DNA from: JAEUOS01 sp040382235
GTDB taxonomy: Bacteria > Pseudomonadota > Gammaproteobacteria > Burkholderiales > JAEUOS01
DNA length: 64,000 nt
NCBI GenBank assembly: GCA_040382235.1
Contig: JBEIFV010000010.1
Span: 1 to 64,000 of the forward strand
Reading direction: 5' to 3'
In this document: positions 42,806-50,925 of the stretch, in pieces
Numbering within the stretch: the stretch's first letter is position 1
How the letters are laid out: each line of letters begins with the position of its first letter
The notes under the pieces: generated by a model
Told to the model about the DNA's origin: nothing
What the model saw: only the letters and a program-made list of their open reading frames with translations
Database searches by the model: none
Position numbers and translations under genes: made by a program

Positions 42806-43699
42806 ATGAAAAACATGCGCCGCGTTGATCGGCTGGCCCGCCTGATGCTCGGCCTGCTGGCTGTCGAGGCAGGCTTTTTCTGGTTGGGCGGCGGCGCGCA
42901 GGTCGCCGCCTATGCCGTTGGCACCATCCTGGCGGCCACCGCGATTTCCGGGTTCTGCCCGATTTACCGATTGCTGGGCAGTGGTGGTGTCACAGCGCCC
43001 GCCGCTCCGGTGGGGCGTTTTGCACGCAGCGTGATCCCGCTGCTGGTGGTTCTGATCCTTGCCGGCTTCGCCTATGCGAGCCAATTCGCGACGCGCAAAT
43101 TCTTCCTCGAGGAATTCAACGCGATGAACAACGAATACAAGCAGGCGCTGTTTCATACCGGCAAGAACGAGCGGGCACCGGCGCTGCGCAACTACGAGCA
43201 GTTGGTCGCGCGCTTCACCGACTTCAGCGCCAAATACGCCAGCTACCGGCCATGGGCCTTGCGCGACGATACGCAATTCGGCGCCGACCTGGCACGGGTC
43301 GCAGCAATCTTCACGGCGGCACGCACGGATGTGGCCACCGGCGACCTGCAGAAGGCGCACCTGGGGCTGGAAGAAGCGCGGCCGCTGTTGCAGGGCATCC
43401 TGAAGCGCAACAACTTTTCGCTGCTGGCCGTGACGCTGGTCGATTTTCACGATCCGATGGAACTGATCATCGAAGCAGCGGAGCGCAAGGATGCATCGAA
43501 GATCGGTGCACTCTATCCGCAGGTGAGCGAAAGCCTTGAGGTGGTGGAAGCGCAGGCGAATGACGGCGAGATCCAGACGATCCGCAGGCACCTTGAAGAT
43601 TTGCGGGCGCTGGCGCTGGCGGGCCAACCCGAGGCGCTATCGGCCAAGGCGGACCAGCTCAAACGCAGCTTCGCAAAGGTTTATCTGGCGCGCGGTTGA
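42806..43699 (+). CDS. DUF2892 membrane domain fused to a helical periplasmic domain
   Basis: A 297-residue protein. Residues 1-65 match DUF2892 (RRVDRLARLMLGLLAVEAGFFWLGGGAQVAAYAVGTILAATAISGFCPIYRLLG), with the family FCP.Y.L motif and its cysteine. A third helix (RSVIPLLVVLILAGFAYASQF) leads to about 200 residues of helical, probably periplasmic sequence. That part contains LARVAAIFTAARTDVATGDLQKAHLGLEEARPLLQGILKRN, reminiscent of heme-free cytochrome c-prime or metal-binding four-helix bundles. No metal or heme motif is visible there. The function is unknown, and the fusion itself is the notable point. Confidence 0.7.
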   Translation: MKNMRRVDRLARLMLGLLAVEAGFFWLGGGAQVAAYAVGTILAATAISGFCPIYRLLGSGGVTAPAAPVGRFARSVIPLLVVLILAGFAYASQFATRKFFLEEFNAMNNEYKQALFHTGKNERAPALRNYEQLVARFTDFSAKYASYRPWALRDDTQFGADLARVAAIFTAARTDVATGDLQKAHLGLEEARPLLQGILKRNNFSLLAVTLVDFHDPMELIIEAAERKDASKIGALYPQVSESLEVVEAQANDGEIQTIRRHLEDLRALALAGQPEALSAKADQLKRSFAKVYLARG

Positions 43700-43778
43700 G
43701 TTCGCATCGACGACACGCGTCAAGCTTGCCTGTGCGCGCGAGCGCCCCGCTGTGTCACAGCGCGCGCCCTTCCCCTTG

Positions 43779-43930
43779 CTACTCGTAGGTCTTGCCGTCG
43801 CGAATGCGATAAATGCGCTTGAAGGTCGGGATGATCTTGTCGTCATGGGTGACGGCGATGATCGTGGTGTGGAATTTCTGCGCCATCCGGCCCAGGATCC
43901 GCATCATCCGCGCGGGCTGGGTCGGGCCGG
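43779..43930 (-). pseudogene. remnant: C-terminal end of a LolD/MacB-type ABC ATPase
   Basis: Only the last 45 or so codons remain: MMRILGRMAQKFHTTIIAVTHDDKIIPTFKRIYRIRDGKTYE, then TAG. TTIIAVTHD is the D-loop/H-switch region of LolD-type ABC ATPases, and RIYRIRDGK is the usual last strand. No Walker A, signature or Walker B sequence exists upstream; the frame runs straight into repeat A. The truncation coincides with the start of the duplicated segment. Confidence 0.7.
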
Positions 43931-43938
43931 TCAGGTAA

Positions 43939-44116
43939 GCGCGTCTGGGCCGACTGCGCCCTTGAAAATGCCACGAAACCCGGCGCACGCCGCGCATGCA
44001 GGTGCGCGGCCTGACATGGCGGGCCGCCGCCTGTGGTCAGCGGGCGCGCGTGATCGACACATGGGCAATCGACGTGATCGCAAGCCATACCGCGAAGCGA
44101 AAGCCGAGCGCCGCCA
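43939..44116. repeat. repeat A, copy 1 (partner 45692-45869)
   Basis: About 178 bp match 45692-45869 at a constant offset of 1753, highly similar from 43972 onward and weaker before that. It covers the 3' end of the 4-TM protein gene and the bases downstream of it. Confidence 0.9.
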
Positions 44117-44441
44117 CCGTCCGAATCTCATACGCCGCACCCGAGGCGATGTGCATGCCGAAGCCGAACGCGATGAAGGCGATGGCAACAGTGATCAGGA
44201 GCGCCAGCCATGCGCCCCAGCGCTGCATGGTCCACAGCGCATAGCCTGCCAGCACATAGGCGAAACCGCTGGCGAAATTGAACCAGACCACGAAGCCGGC
44301 GTAGGCCCCGGCGCCCTTTTGCGCCACCGCCGGGCCGAACAGCACCATGCCGGCGGAAAAGATGGACAACAAGCCGAATCCCGCCGCCACGAGGGCGGCG
44401 ATGGTCAGCACCAGACTGCGTTTGCTCAGTGTGATTACCAT
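44037..44441 (-). CDS. uncharacterised 4-TM membrane protein
   Basis: A 134-residue protein with four hydrophobic helices: LVLTIAALVAAGFGLLSIFSAGMVLFG, AGFVVWFNFASGFAYVLAGYALW, WLALLITVAIAFIAFGFGMHI and FRFAVWLAITSIAHVSI. I recognise no named family. The C-terminal 25 codons survive as a remnant at 45787-45869, where the intact DUF1232 gene follows upstream. In the ancestral arrangement the DUF1232 gene therefore preceded this one on the same strand. Confidence 0.7.
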   Translation of the reverse strand: MVITLSKRSLVLTIAALVAAGFGLLSIFSAGMVLFGPAVAQKGAGAYAGFVVWFNFASGFAYVLAGYALWTMQRWGAWLALLITVAIAFIAFGFGMHIASGAAYEIRTVAALGFRFAVWLAITSIAHVSITRAR

Positions 44442-44653
44442 GGCGTCGATACTCCTTCAAGGTTGGCGCCGAGCGCTGCGGCCGACGCTCTAATCCGCGC
44501 CACCGCGCGCCGGCTGGCGGATCCGGTCAGGTTTTAGTTAATCACCGGGGTCCGCACGGTGTTTGATCCTGGTCAATCCAAACCGCCGTTGCCGGGTACT
44601 GTTGCATCTGCTTACATCTGTGCGCTGGCGCCGCAAACCCGTTTGCGAATGGT

Positions 44654-44790
44654 GGATCTGCAGCATGTGCGTCCGCACATTGATGGGCCGGCGGAATCGG
44701 AATACCCGCAGCACTCTCGCCAGCTACCAGTCAAGCAACAGCGCGCAGGCGATCCAGATCGCCACGATGACTGCGGCGATGCGGTCGGGG
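44654..44790 (-). pseudogene. remnant: 3' end of a DUF1232 gene (repeat B, copy 1)
   Basis: Read leftward this encodes AAVIVAIWIACALLLDW-stop-LARVLRVF where the intact gene (45914-46300) has AAVIVAIWIACALLLGWWLAKVMRAF. One Trp codon has become a stop, and the original stop is lost. The match to 45871-46010 is at an offset of 1217. The N-terminal two-thirds of the gene are absent to the right of 44790. Confidence 0.8.
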
Positions 44791-45003
44791 AATCCTGCGC
44801 GTTCGCGCGGTACGCTTGCGAAGGCGTGCGCCAGCAGCAATTTCGTCCGGCTCACGGGGGCTTGCATACACCCTCCAAAAGCCGGACAGATTACGTGCTA
44901 CAAAACCGGACAATTGATTTGCGACTGACACGTACACAATCGGAACTTGCCTTTTTCTCGCAACGCCCGCATTATGACCATATAGTCATAGCTTGGAAGC
45001 CAC
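44791..45003. other. spacer between duplication remnant and toxin-antitoxin pair
   Basis: No gene is visible. Two near-identical short segments (AGCCGGACAGATT at 44881 and AAACCGGACAATTG at 44905) form an imperfect direct repeat that resembles the end of an insertion sequence, but no transposase is near. Confidence 0.3.
44973..44990 (+). promoter_or_regulatory. palindromic operator before the Phd/VapC pair
   Basis: Inverted repeat TATGAC (44973-44978) / GTCATA (44985-44990) with a 6-bp spacer. It overlaps TATAGT, a candidate -10 box (44981-44986), and lies 14 bp before the antitoxin start. Probably the autoregulation site. Confidence 0.65.
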
Positions 45004-45234
45004 ATGCGTGCCATTCAGATTGCTGAAGCCAAAGCCAAATTCTCAGCTCTGCTGGCCGCGGTTGAGGCGGGCGAAGAGATCGCCATCACCCGGCATGGAC
45101 GGGTTGTCGCACGCCTGGTGCCCGACACCCCGCGCATGGCCGCAGACCTTTTCCGCCCATTCTGGAACGATCCGGATGTCGAACTCGAAGCCCCGATGGA
45201 TCAGGCTGCCGAACCTGTGGATCCGCTGGACTGA
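45004..45234 (+). CDS. Phd/YefM-type antitoxin
   Basis: A 76-residue antitoxin: MRAIQIAEAKAKFSALLAAVEAGEEIAITRHGRVVARLVP is the Phd/YefM DNA-binding half. The acidic C-terminus (FWNDPDVELEAPMDQAAEPVDPLD) is the toxin-binding tail. A GGAAG box lies 5 nt upstream of the start. The toxin gene begins 20 bp downstream. The pair sits exactly between the two copies of a decayed duplication. Confidence 0.88.
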   Translation: MRAIQIAEAKAKFSALLAAVEAGEEIAITRHGRVVARLVPDTPRMAADLFRPFWNDPDVELEAPMDQAAEPVDPLD

Positions 45235-45254
45235 CGTAGTGCCATTCGACAGAA

Positions 45255-45653
45255 ATGCATTACCTGCTTGACACCAACATACTCATTGCCGCCATGAAAG
45301 GCGTGGACAAGGTACGCGACAAACTGGCAATCGTTGCGCTCTCCGACTTGCTGCTATCCCCTGTTGTGCTCGGAGAGCTGCAACTCGGCGTCGAAAAGAG
45401 CTCGCATCGCGAGAAAAACGCATCCCGGCTCGCCCATATTGTCGAAGGTATCCAGCTTGCGGCGCTGGACGCCGAAACCAGCCGTCACTACGGCGAGATC
45501 CGGGCGCAACTCGAACGCGCGGGGACGCCCATCGGCGCCAACGATTACTGGGTCGCTGCCCAAGGCAAGGCCCTTGGTGCAGTCGTCGTGACTGACAACT
45601 CGGGAGAATTTTCCCGCGTGCCTGGGTTGGTGATTGAAAATTGGCTGGGTTGA
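45255..45653 (+). CDS. PIN-domain (VapC) toxin
   Basis: A 132-residue PIN ribonuclease: YLLDTNILIAAMK (Asp), VVLGELQLGVEKS (Glu), GTPIGANDYWVAAQ (Asp) and AVVVTDNSGEFSRVPGL (Asp). The metal-binding acidic set is complete and matches the FitB/VapC subgroup that pairs with Phd-type antitoxins. The intact reading frame suggests the pair is active. Confidence 0.9.
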   Translation: MHYLLDTNILIAAMKGVDKVRDKLAIVALSDLLLSPVVLGELQLGVEKSSHREKNASRLAHIVEGIQLAALDAETSRHYGEIRAQLERAGTPIGANDYWVAAQGKALGAVVVTDNSGEFSRVPGLVIENWLG

Positions 45654-45691
45654 ATCGCGCCCTGGCGAGCCACTTCATGTCGCAATCAACA

Positions 45692-45869
45692 GTGCGCCTG
45701 GGCGTGCTGCACCCTTGCAAATTCCACGAAACCCGGCGCACGCCGCGCATGCAGGTGCGCGACCTGACATGGCGGGCTGCCACCTGTGGTCAACGGGCGC
45801 GCGTGATCGACACATAGGCAATCGACGTGATCGCAAGCCATACCGCGAAGCGAAAGCCGAGCACCGCCC
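45692..45869 (-). pseudogene. repeat A, copy 2: truncated 3' end of the 4-TM protein gene
   Basis: Contains AVLGFRFAVWLAITSIAYVSITRAR and a TGA stop, the last 25 codons of the 4-TM gene at 44037-44441 with two substitutions. The sequence corresponding to 44117-44653 is missing: base 45869 (equal to 44116) is joined directly to 45870/45871 (equal to 44654). The 5' part of the gene was therefore deleted in one 537-bp step. Confidence 0.85.
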
Positions 45870-45913
45870 CGGATTTGCACCATGTGCATCCGCACAGTGA
45901 TGGGCCGGCGCAA

Positions 45914-46300
45914 TCAGAATGCCCGCATCACTTTCGCCAGCCACCATCCAAGCAACAGCGCGCAGGCGATCCAGATCGCCACGATGACCGCGGCCGCGAC
46001 GCGGTTGGTCGGGCGATCAAGTGAGGCCTCAGCTTGCGCACGCGCTGCGACCATTACCTCGGCGGGGATCAAGCGTAGCGCCAGCATGACGCCCAGCGGC
46101 ACCAGGATCAGGTCGTCCAGATAGCCGAGCACGGGAATGAAGTCCGGAATCAGGTCGATCGGCGAAAACGCATAGGCGACCACCACGCCGGCCACGAACT
46201 TGGCTAGCAGCGGGGTACGCGGGTCGCGTACCGCGAAGTAGAGTGCCAGGGTCTCGCGCTTCAGAGCGCGGATGCGCTCGCGCAGAGTGATGGCGGTCAT
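45914..46300 (-). CDS. DUF1232 (YkvA-like) membrane protein
   Basis: A 128-residue protein of the DUF1232/YkvA family (function unknown). RDPRTPLLAKFVAGVVVAYAFSPIDLIPDFIPVLGYLDDLILVPLGVMLALRLIP contains the diagnostic SPIDLIPDFIPVLGYLDD. A C-terminal helix (AAVIVAIWIACALLLGWWLAKV) is also found decayed at 44654-44790. The start is ATG 46300. Confidence 0.88.
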   Translation of the reverse strand: MTAITLRERIRALKRETLALYFAVRDPRTPLLAKFVAGVVVAYAFSPIDLIPDFIPVLGYLDDLILVPLGVMLALRLIPAEVMVAARAQAEASLDRPTNRVAAAVIVAIWIACALLLGWWLAKVMRAF

Positions 46301-46428
46301 GTGCAAATATTAGCGTGAGCTGCAAGTCTTGCGTGACAGGGCATCGTCGCCGGCTCGTCACATAATGTTCACTTGACGCGGAAATGGCCCGCCGCTACCC
46401 TCCGCAACACTTTTCCGGAAAGCAATCG

Positions 46429-47754
46429 ATGCGCGCATGCGCCGCAGTATTTGTTTGGGCCGCACTCGCCGGCGCATGGTTGCCGCAAGTGGCCACGGCA
46501 CAGGCCGATGCCGACGAACAATGGAACGCCAAATTCCAGGCGACCTACGTATGGCAGCGCAAGGCCGCGTTTGACGCACCCTACTTCGGCGCCAACAGCC
46601 TGACCACCGCGCGCCAGAAGAGCTATTCGTTCACCGCCACCGCCGCTTTCGGCGTGCGGCCGTGGGCGGGGGGCGAGCTGTATTTCAACCCCGAAGTGGC
46701 GCAAGGGATACCGCTGTCGGGCCTGACCGGGCTGGGCGGTTTCACCAATGGCGAGATCGCGCGCACCGCCGGTTCCAACCCGACCTTTTATCGCGCGCGC
46801 CTGTTCCTGCGCCAGACCTGGGGCTTCGGTGGCGCGCGCGAGAAGGTCGAATCCGACGCCAACCAGCTGGCCGGCACGGTCGACCGGCGCCGACTCGTGC
46901 TCACCGCCGGCAACCTGTCGCTGCTGGATATTTTCGACGACAACGCCTACAGCCACGACGCCCGCACGCAGTTCCTCAACTGGTCGCTGCTGACGCACGG
47001 CGCCTATGACTTCGCGGCCGACGCGCGCGGCTACACCACCGGCGTAGCACTCGAATACTTCCACGATGCATGGGCCATCCGCTTCGGCCGCTTCATGCAA
47101 CCGCGCGTGCCCAACCAGTTGGCGCTCGACTATGCCTTGTTCAGGAACTACGGCGACCAGATCGAGATTGAACGCGCGCATACGCTTGGCGGGCAGCCCG
47201 GGAAATTGCGCCTGCTCGCCTATCGCAACGCGGCGAACATGTCGCGCTTTCAGGATGCGCTCGATCGTGCCGCCATAGTGGGCGGGGTGCCGGATATCAA
47301 TCAGGTCCGCTTCGGCCGCAAGGCGCGGCATGGCGTTGGCGTCAACCTTGAGCAGGCATTGACTGGCGAGATCGGCCTGTTCGGGCGCGCCATGTGGTCC
47401 GACGGCAAGACCGAGACCTATGCGTTCACCGAAATCGATACCTCGGCCTCGGTCGGCGCGCTGGTCAAGGGGGGCGCCTGGGGGCGCGCCGCCGACAGCG
47501 TGGGCATAGCCTTTGCGCGCAATGGCTTGTCGACTGTGCGGCGCAACTATCTGGCTGCCGGCGGCCTGGGTTTTTTCATCGGCGATGGCCGCCTCAACTA
47601 TCGCCCTGAGACGATTTTCGAGACCTACTACAGCATCGGCGTGTCGCAGAATTTCTGGCTTTCGTTCGACTGGCAGCACATTCGCAATCCGGCCTATAAC
47701 GCCGATCGCGGGCCGGTGAACGTGGGCACTGTGCGCTTGCACACCGAGTTTTGA
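46429..47754 (+). CDS. OprB-type carbohydrate-selective porin
   Basis: A 441-residue outer-membrane beta-barrel. The signal peptide is FVWAALAGAWLPQVATAQADA. ARLFLRQTWGFGG, GTVDRRRLVLTAGNLSLLDIFDDNAYSHDARTQFLNWSLLTHGAYDFAADARGYTTGVALEY and the terminal aromatic strand VNVGTVRLHTEF (C-terminal Phe) fit OprB family members. Such proteins admit sugars or small organics; the substrate is not determined. ATG 46429 begins the signal peptide and has GGAAAG upstream. Confidence 0.82.
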   Translation: MRACAAVFVWAALAGAWLPQVATAQADADEQWNAKFQATYVWQRKAAFDAPYFGANSLTTARQKSYSFTATAAFGVRPWAGGELYFNPEVAQGIPLSGLTGLGGFTNGEIARTAGSNPTFYRARLFLRQTWGFGGAREKVESDANQLAGTVDRRRLVLTAGNLSLLDIFDDNAYSHDARTQFLNWSLLTHGAYDFAADARGYTTGVALEYFHDAWAIRFGRFMQPRVPNQLALDYALFRNYGDQIEIERAHTLGGQPGKLRLLAYRNAANMSRFQDALDRAAIVGGVPDINQVRFGRKARHGVGVNLEQALTGEIGLFGRAMWSDGKTETYAFTEIDTSASVGALVKGGAWGRAADSVGIAFARNGLSTVRRNYLAAGGLGFFIGDGRLNYRPETIFETYYSIGVSQNFWLSFDWQHIRNPAYNADRGPVNVGTVRLHTEF

Positions 47755-47796
47755 GGGAATCCACCCCTGTGCCGGCGCGCCCGGTCACCGCGCGTG

Positions 47797-48393
47797 TCAA
47801 GTGCGGCCGAAGCGGACCACCAGCCAGCCGCCAACCAGGCCCCCCAGATGGGCGAAGTGCGCGACACCGGCCTGCGTGCCGGTGACCCCGAGCGTCAACT
47901 CCACGATTGCGTAAAGCAGTACGAACAGCTTGGCGGGCAGCGGAATCGGGGGGATCAGCAGCATGATGCGGCTGTCGGGAAACGCCAGCGCATAGGCCAG
48001 CATCAGCCCAAATACTCCGGCCGAAGCGCCGACCACCGGCGCGCCGCTGGACCCGATCAGCATGGCGGCGCAAATCTGCGCCGCGGCGCCGAAAAACACG
48101 CTTGCGACGTAGGCGAGCCCGACCCGGCGTGCGCCCCACACGCGCTCGAGCGCGCCGCCAAACATCCACAGGCCAAACATGTTGAACGCCAGGTGCATCA
48201 CGCCGCCATGCAGAAACGCGTAGCTCAGCAACTGCCAGGGCGCCCACAGCGACGATTCCGCCCAGGCGCTTCTGGCGGGCGGCCACAGGGCGAACCAGTT
48301 GACAAGTTGGTTTCCCAGCGCCTGCTGAAGCAGGAAGACGAGGATGTTGGTGGCGATCAGCGCGCCGGTGAAAAACGGGATGAGGGTTTGCAC
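47797..48393 (-). CDS. rhomboid-family intramembrane serine protease
   Basis: A 198-residue rhomboid with six transmembrane segments. SYAFLHGGVMHLAFNMFGLWMFGGALERVWG is the HGxxxHLxxNM block. APVVGASAGVFGLMLAYAL carries the catalytic Ser in GASAG. GVAHFAHLGGLVGGWLV holds the catalytic His. The best start is GTG 48393; further upstream the frame is not protein-like. Its substrates cannot be inferred. Confidence 0.9.
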   Translation of the reverse strand: MQTLIPFFTGALIATNILVFLLQQALGNQLVNWFALWPPARSAWAESSLWAPWQLLSYAFLHGGVMHLAFNMFGLWMFGGALERVWGARRVGLAYVASVFFGAAAQICAAMLIGSSGAPVVGASAGVFGLMLAYALAFPDSRIMLLIPPIPLPAKLFVLLYAIVELTLGVTGTQAGVAHFAHLGGLVGGWLVVRFGRT

Positions 48394-48739
48394 AGGATTG
48401 CGTAAGCAGTCGAAAGGGCACGCGGGGGCCGGCGAACCGCGAAACTGCCAGGCTGACCGATATGGGTATGGACGATCCGTATTCAAGCCTGCCGCATCGC
48501 GATGAAGTTGATCGGCACGCCCAGCGGCAGCGGCAAGGCGATCGTCGCCGTGATCGTGCCCGACCGATCGGCGCGGTCGTTCGGATGATCCAGGGTACGT
48601 CAGCGCACAGACAAGCTCTGCTCTTCTGCCGCACCCTTGCCATGGCAGCGCGTTGACACGAAGGTCAGGTGGCGAAACCGTGCGCGTGCCAAGCCGCATT
48701 TTGCGAGCGGCATCGCCATCAGAACACCGGAGAGATGAA
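48394..48739. other. 346-bp divergent spacer
   Basis: This lies between the rhomboid gene and the rightward LemA operon. I see no credible gene, repeat or RNA. Presumably it holds both promoters. Confidence 0.35.
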
Positions 48740-49372
48740 ATGCGTAGATTGTGGGTGCTGGTCGCGGTATTGGTCGCACTGGGTGTTTCCGGTTGCGGCT
48801 ACAACACCTTCCAGAGTGGCGACGAACAGGTCAAGGCGAGCTGGTCCGAAGTGGTGAACCAGTACCAGCGCCGCGCCGACCTGGTGCCCAATCTGGTCAG
48901 CACCGTCAAGGGCGAAGCCAACTTCGAGCAAGCGACGCTGACCAGGGTGATCGAAGACCGTTCGAAGGCCACGGCGATCCAGGCCACCCCGGAATTGATC
49001 AACGATCCGCAGGCGTTCGCCAAGTTCCAGCAGGCACAGGGTGAACTGAGCGGCGCCTTGTCGCGACTGCTGGTGGTGACTGAAAACTACCCGAACCTCA
49101 AGGCCAACCAGGGCTTTCGCGATTTGCAGGCGCAGCTTGAAGGTACCGAGAACCGCATTGCGGTGGCGCGCAATCGCTATATCAAGTCGGTACAGGACTA
49201 CAACGTCGCGGTACGCTCCTTTCCGGCCAACCTGACGGCGATGGCGCTTGGCTACAAGGAGAAACCGAACTTCACGGTGGACAACGAAAAGGCGATTGCG
49301 GTGCCGCCTGCGGTCAATTTCGACACCGCGCCTGCCAAGGGCGCGCCCGCCGGCGCTGGCGCTTCCAAGTAA
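48740..49372 (+). CDS. lemA: LemA-family lipoprotein
   Basis: A 210-residue LemA protein. The lipobox LGVSGCG places a lipid on Cys19 after a hydrophobic leader. GYNTFQSGDEQVKASWSEVVNQYQRRADLVPNLVSTVKGEANFEQATLTRVIEDRSKA and ENRIAVARNRYIKSVQDYNVAVRSFPANLTAMALGYKEKPNFTVD are characteristic helices. LemA genes typically precede TPM-domain genes, as here (3-bp gap). The function is not settled. Confidence 0.92.
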   Translation: MRRLWVLVAVLVALGVSGCGYNTFQSGDEQVKASWSEVVNQYQRRADLVPNLVSTVKGEANFEQATLTRVIEDRSKATAIQATPELINDPQAFAKFQQAQGELSGALSRLLVVTENYPNLKANQGFRDLQAQLEGTENRIAVARNRYIKSVQDYNVAVRSFPANLTAMALGYKEKPNFTVDNEKAIAVPPAVNFDTAPAKGAPAGAGASK

Positions 49373-49374
49373 GC

Positions 49375-50235
49375 ATGCGCCGCCTGGCAAGAAAGATCCT
49401 GCTCGCGCTTACGCTGTGCGGGTCTTTGTTCGCTGTGGCGCAAGCGCAGGTGCCGGTGCCGGCCTTGAGCGGGCGCGTGGTCGACCAGACCGGCACGCTC
49501 ACCACTGAGCAAAAGGCGGCTCTGGAGCAGACCCTGCAAGCGTTTGAAGCCAGGAAGGGCAGTCAGCTTGCGGTGCTGATCGTACCCACTACCGCGCCCG
49601 AAGCGATCGAGCCGTATGCCTTGCGGGTCGCCGAGCAGTGGAAGCTGGGCCGCAAGAAGGTGGATGACGGCGCCCTCCTGCTGATCGCCAAGAACGACCG
49701 TGCGCTGCGCATCGAAGTGGGCTACGGCCTGGAAGGCGCGCTCAATGATGCCACCAGCAAACGCATCATCAGCGAAGTCATCACACCGCGTTTCAAGGAG
49801 GGGGATTACCAGGGCGGCATCGCCGCCGGGGTCGATCGCATCATCCGCGTGATCGACGGCGAGCCCTTGCCGGCGCCCAGGCAGAGTCCCGTCCGGGGCG
49901 TCGCTGGGATTGAGCAATATGTTCCGGTCATGTTTGTTGTAGCACTCGTCTTGGGCGGCGTAATGCGTTCTTTGCTGGGCCGGTTTCCCGGCGCACTGGT
50001 GACCGGCGGAGCGGTGGTGCTGCTTGCCTGGCTGCTTGCCGGCGCGCTGTCGATCGCGTTGCTCGCGGGCGTGATCGCGCTGTTGTTCACACTGGTCAGC
50101 GGCGGCATGGGCGGAATGGGCATGGGCGGTGTGCGCGGCGGATTCGGCCGCGGGAGTTCCGGCGGTGGCTTTGGGGGCGGCTTCGGCGGCGGTGGCGGCG
50201 GCTTCGGCGGCGGCGGCGCGTCGGGCCGGTGGTAA
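49375..50235 (+). CDS. TPM-domain (YgcG-like) membrane-anchored protein
   Basis: A 286-residue protein. The signal peptide ends AVAQAQVPVP. The TPM domain (residues 30-160) reads VVDQTGTLTTEQKAALEQTLQAFEARKGSQLAVLIVPTT ... EIGYGLEGALNDATSKRIISEVI-like. Two transmembrane helices (YVPVMFVVALVLGGVM and LVTGGAVVLLAWLLAGALSIALLAGVIALLF) and a Gly-rich, low-complexity tail (FGGGFGGGGGGFGGGG) follow. Part of the lemA operon. Confidence 0.9.
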   Translation: MRRLARKILLALTLCGSLFAVAQAQVPVPALSGRVVDQTGTLTTEQKAALEQTLQAFEARKGSQLAVLIVPTTAPEAIEPYALRVAEQWKLGRKKVDDGALLLIAKNDRALRIEVGYGLEGALNDATSKRIISEVITPRFKEGDYQGGIAAGVDRIIRVIDGEPLPAPRQSPVRGVAGIEQYVPVMFVVALVLGGVMRSLLGRFPGALVTGGAVVLLAWLLAGALSIALLAGVIALLFTLVSGGMGGMGMGGVRGGFGRGSSGGGFGGGFGGGGGGFGGGGASGRW

Positions 50236-50237
50236 CC

Positions 50238-50735
50238 ATGAACGTCAGACGCATAGCCAAGCACCTGCTTTTGACCGATTGGCAGGTAGAACGCGCTTTC
50301 CCGCGCAAGACCATGGTCGCAATCGAGCGCGCGATCAAGGCAAGCGAGACCGCGCATGCCGGCGAGATTCGCTTCGCGGTGGAAGGTGCGCTCGACAGCG
50401 CGCCGCTGTTCAAGGCACAGTCCGCGCGCGAGCGCGCGCTTGAAGTCTTCGCGCAGCTACGTGTGTGGGATACCGAGCACAACAACGGCGTGCTGATCTA
50501 TCTGCTGCTTGCCGACCGCGACGTCGAAATTGTCGCTGATCGCGGGATTCACCCAAAGGTGGGTTCGCGGGGTTGGGAAGACATTTGCCGCACGATGGAA
50601 GCGGCCTTCCGGCAAGCGAACTTTGAAGGCGGCGTGGTTAGCGGCATTGAGGCGGTGACCCGGCATCTGATCAGGCATTTTCCGGCATCCGGCGCGGGCC
50701 GGAACGAGTTGCCCGACCACGCGGTGGTCCTGTAA
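50238..50735 (+). CDS. second TPM-domain protein
   Basis: A 165-residue soluble TPM protein without signal peptide: FPRKTMVAIERAIKASETAHAGEIRFAVEGALD ... RALEVFAQLRVWDTEHNNGVLIYLLLADRDVEIVADRGIHPKVGSRGWEDICRTMEAAFRQANFEGGVVSGIEAVTRHLIRHFP. It follows the YgcG-like gene with a 2-bp gap and is presumably the cytosolic partner of the same operon, as in many LemA/TPM clusters. ATG 50238 is used, not the GTG at 50229. Confidence 0.88.
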   Translation: MNVRRIAKHLLLTDWQVERAFPRKTMVAIERAIKASETAHAGEIRFAVEGALDSAPLFKAQSARERALEVFAQLRVWDTEHNNGVLIYLLLADRDVEIVADRGIHPKVGSRGWEDICRTMEAAFRQANFEGGVVSGIEAVTRHLIRHFPASGAGRNELPDHAVVL

Positions 50736-50925
50736 CAAATGGCTCAAGCGAATAGTCGCAAGGCCTCGCGTTGCGGGCTTTTGGCGATGCCTGATACAGG
50801 ATGCTGCCGGACCCGGAGCATGGCATGTGCGATTTCGATACGCCTCAATAACGCCACTGATGCGATTGCCCGGTCTGCGCCGGATAGTGACGCCAAGCTT
50901 GCACCCGGCGTCGGCAGTCCCTGAA

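Noticed and set aside
44881..44920. Short CCGGACA direct repeats as an insertion-sequence end
   Set aside because: Too short, imperfect and without a transposase or matching second end.
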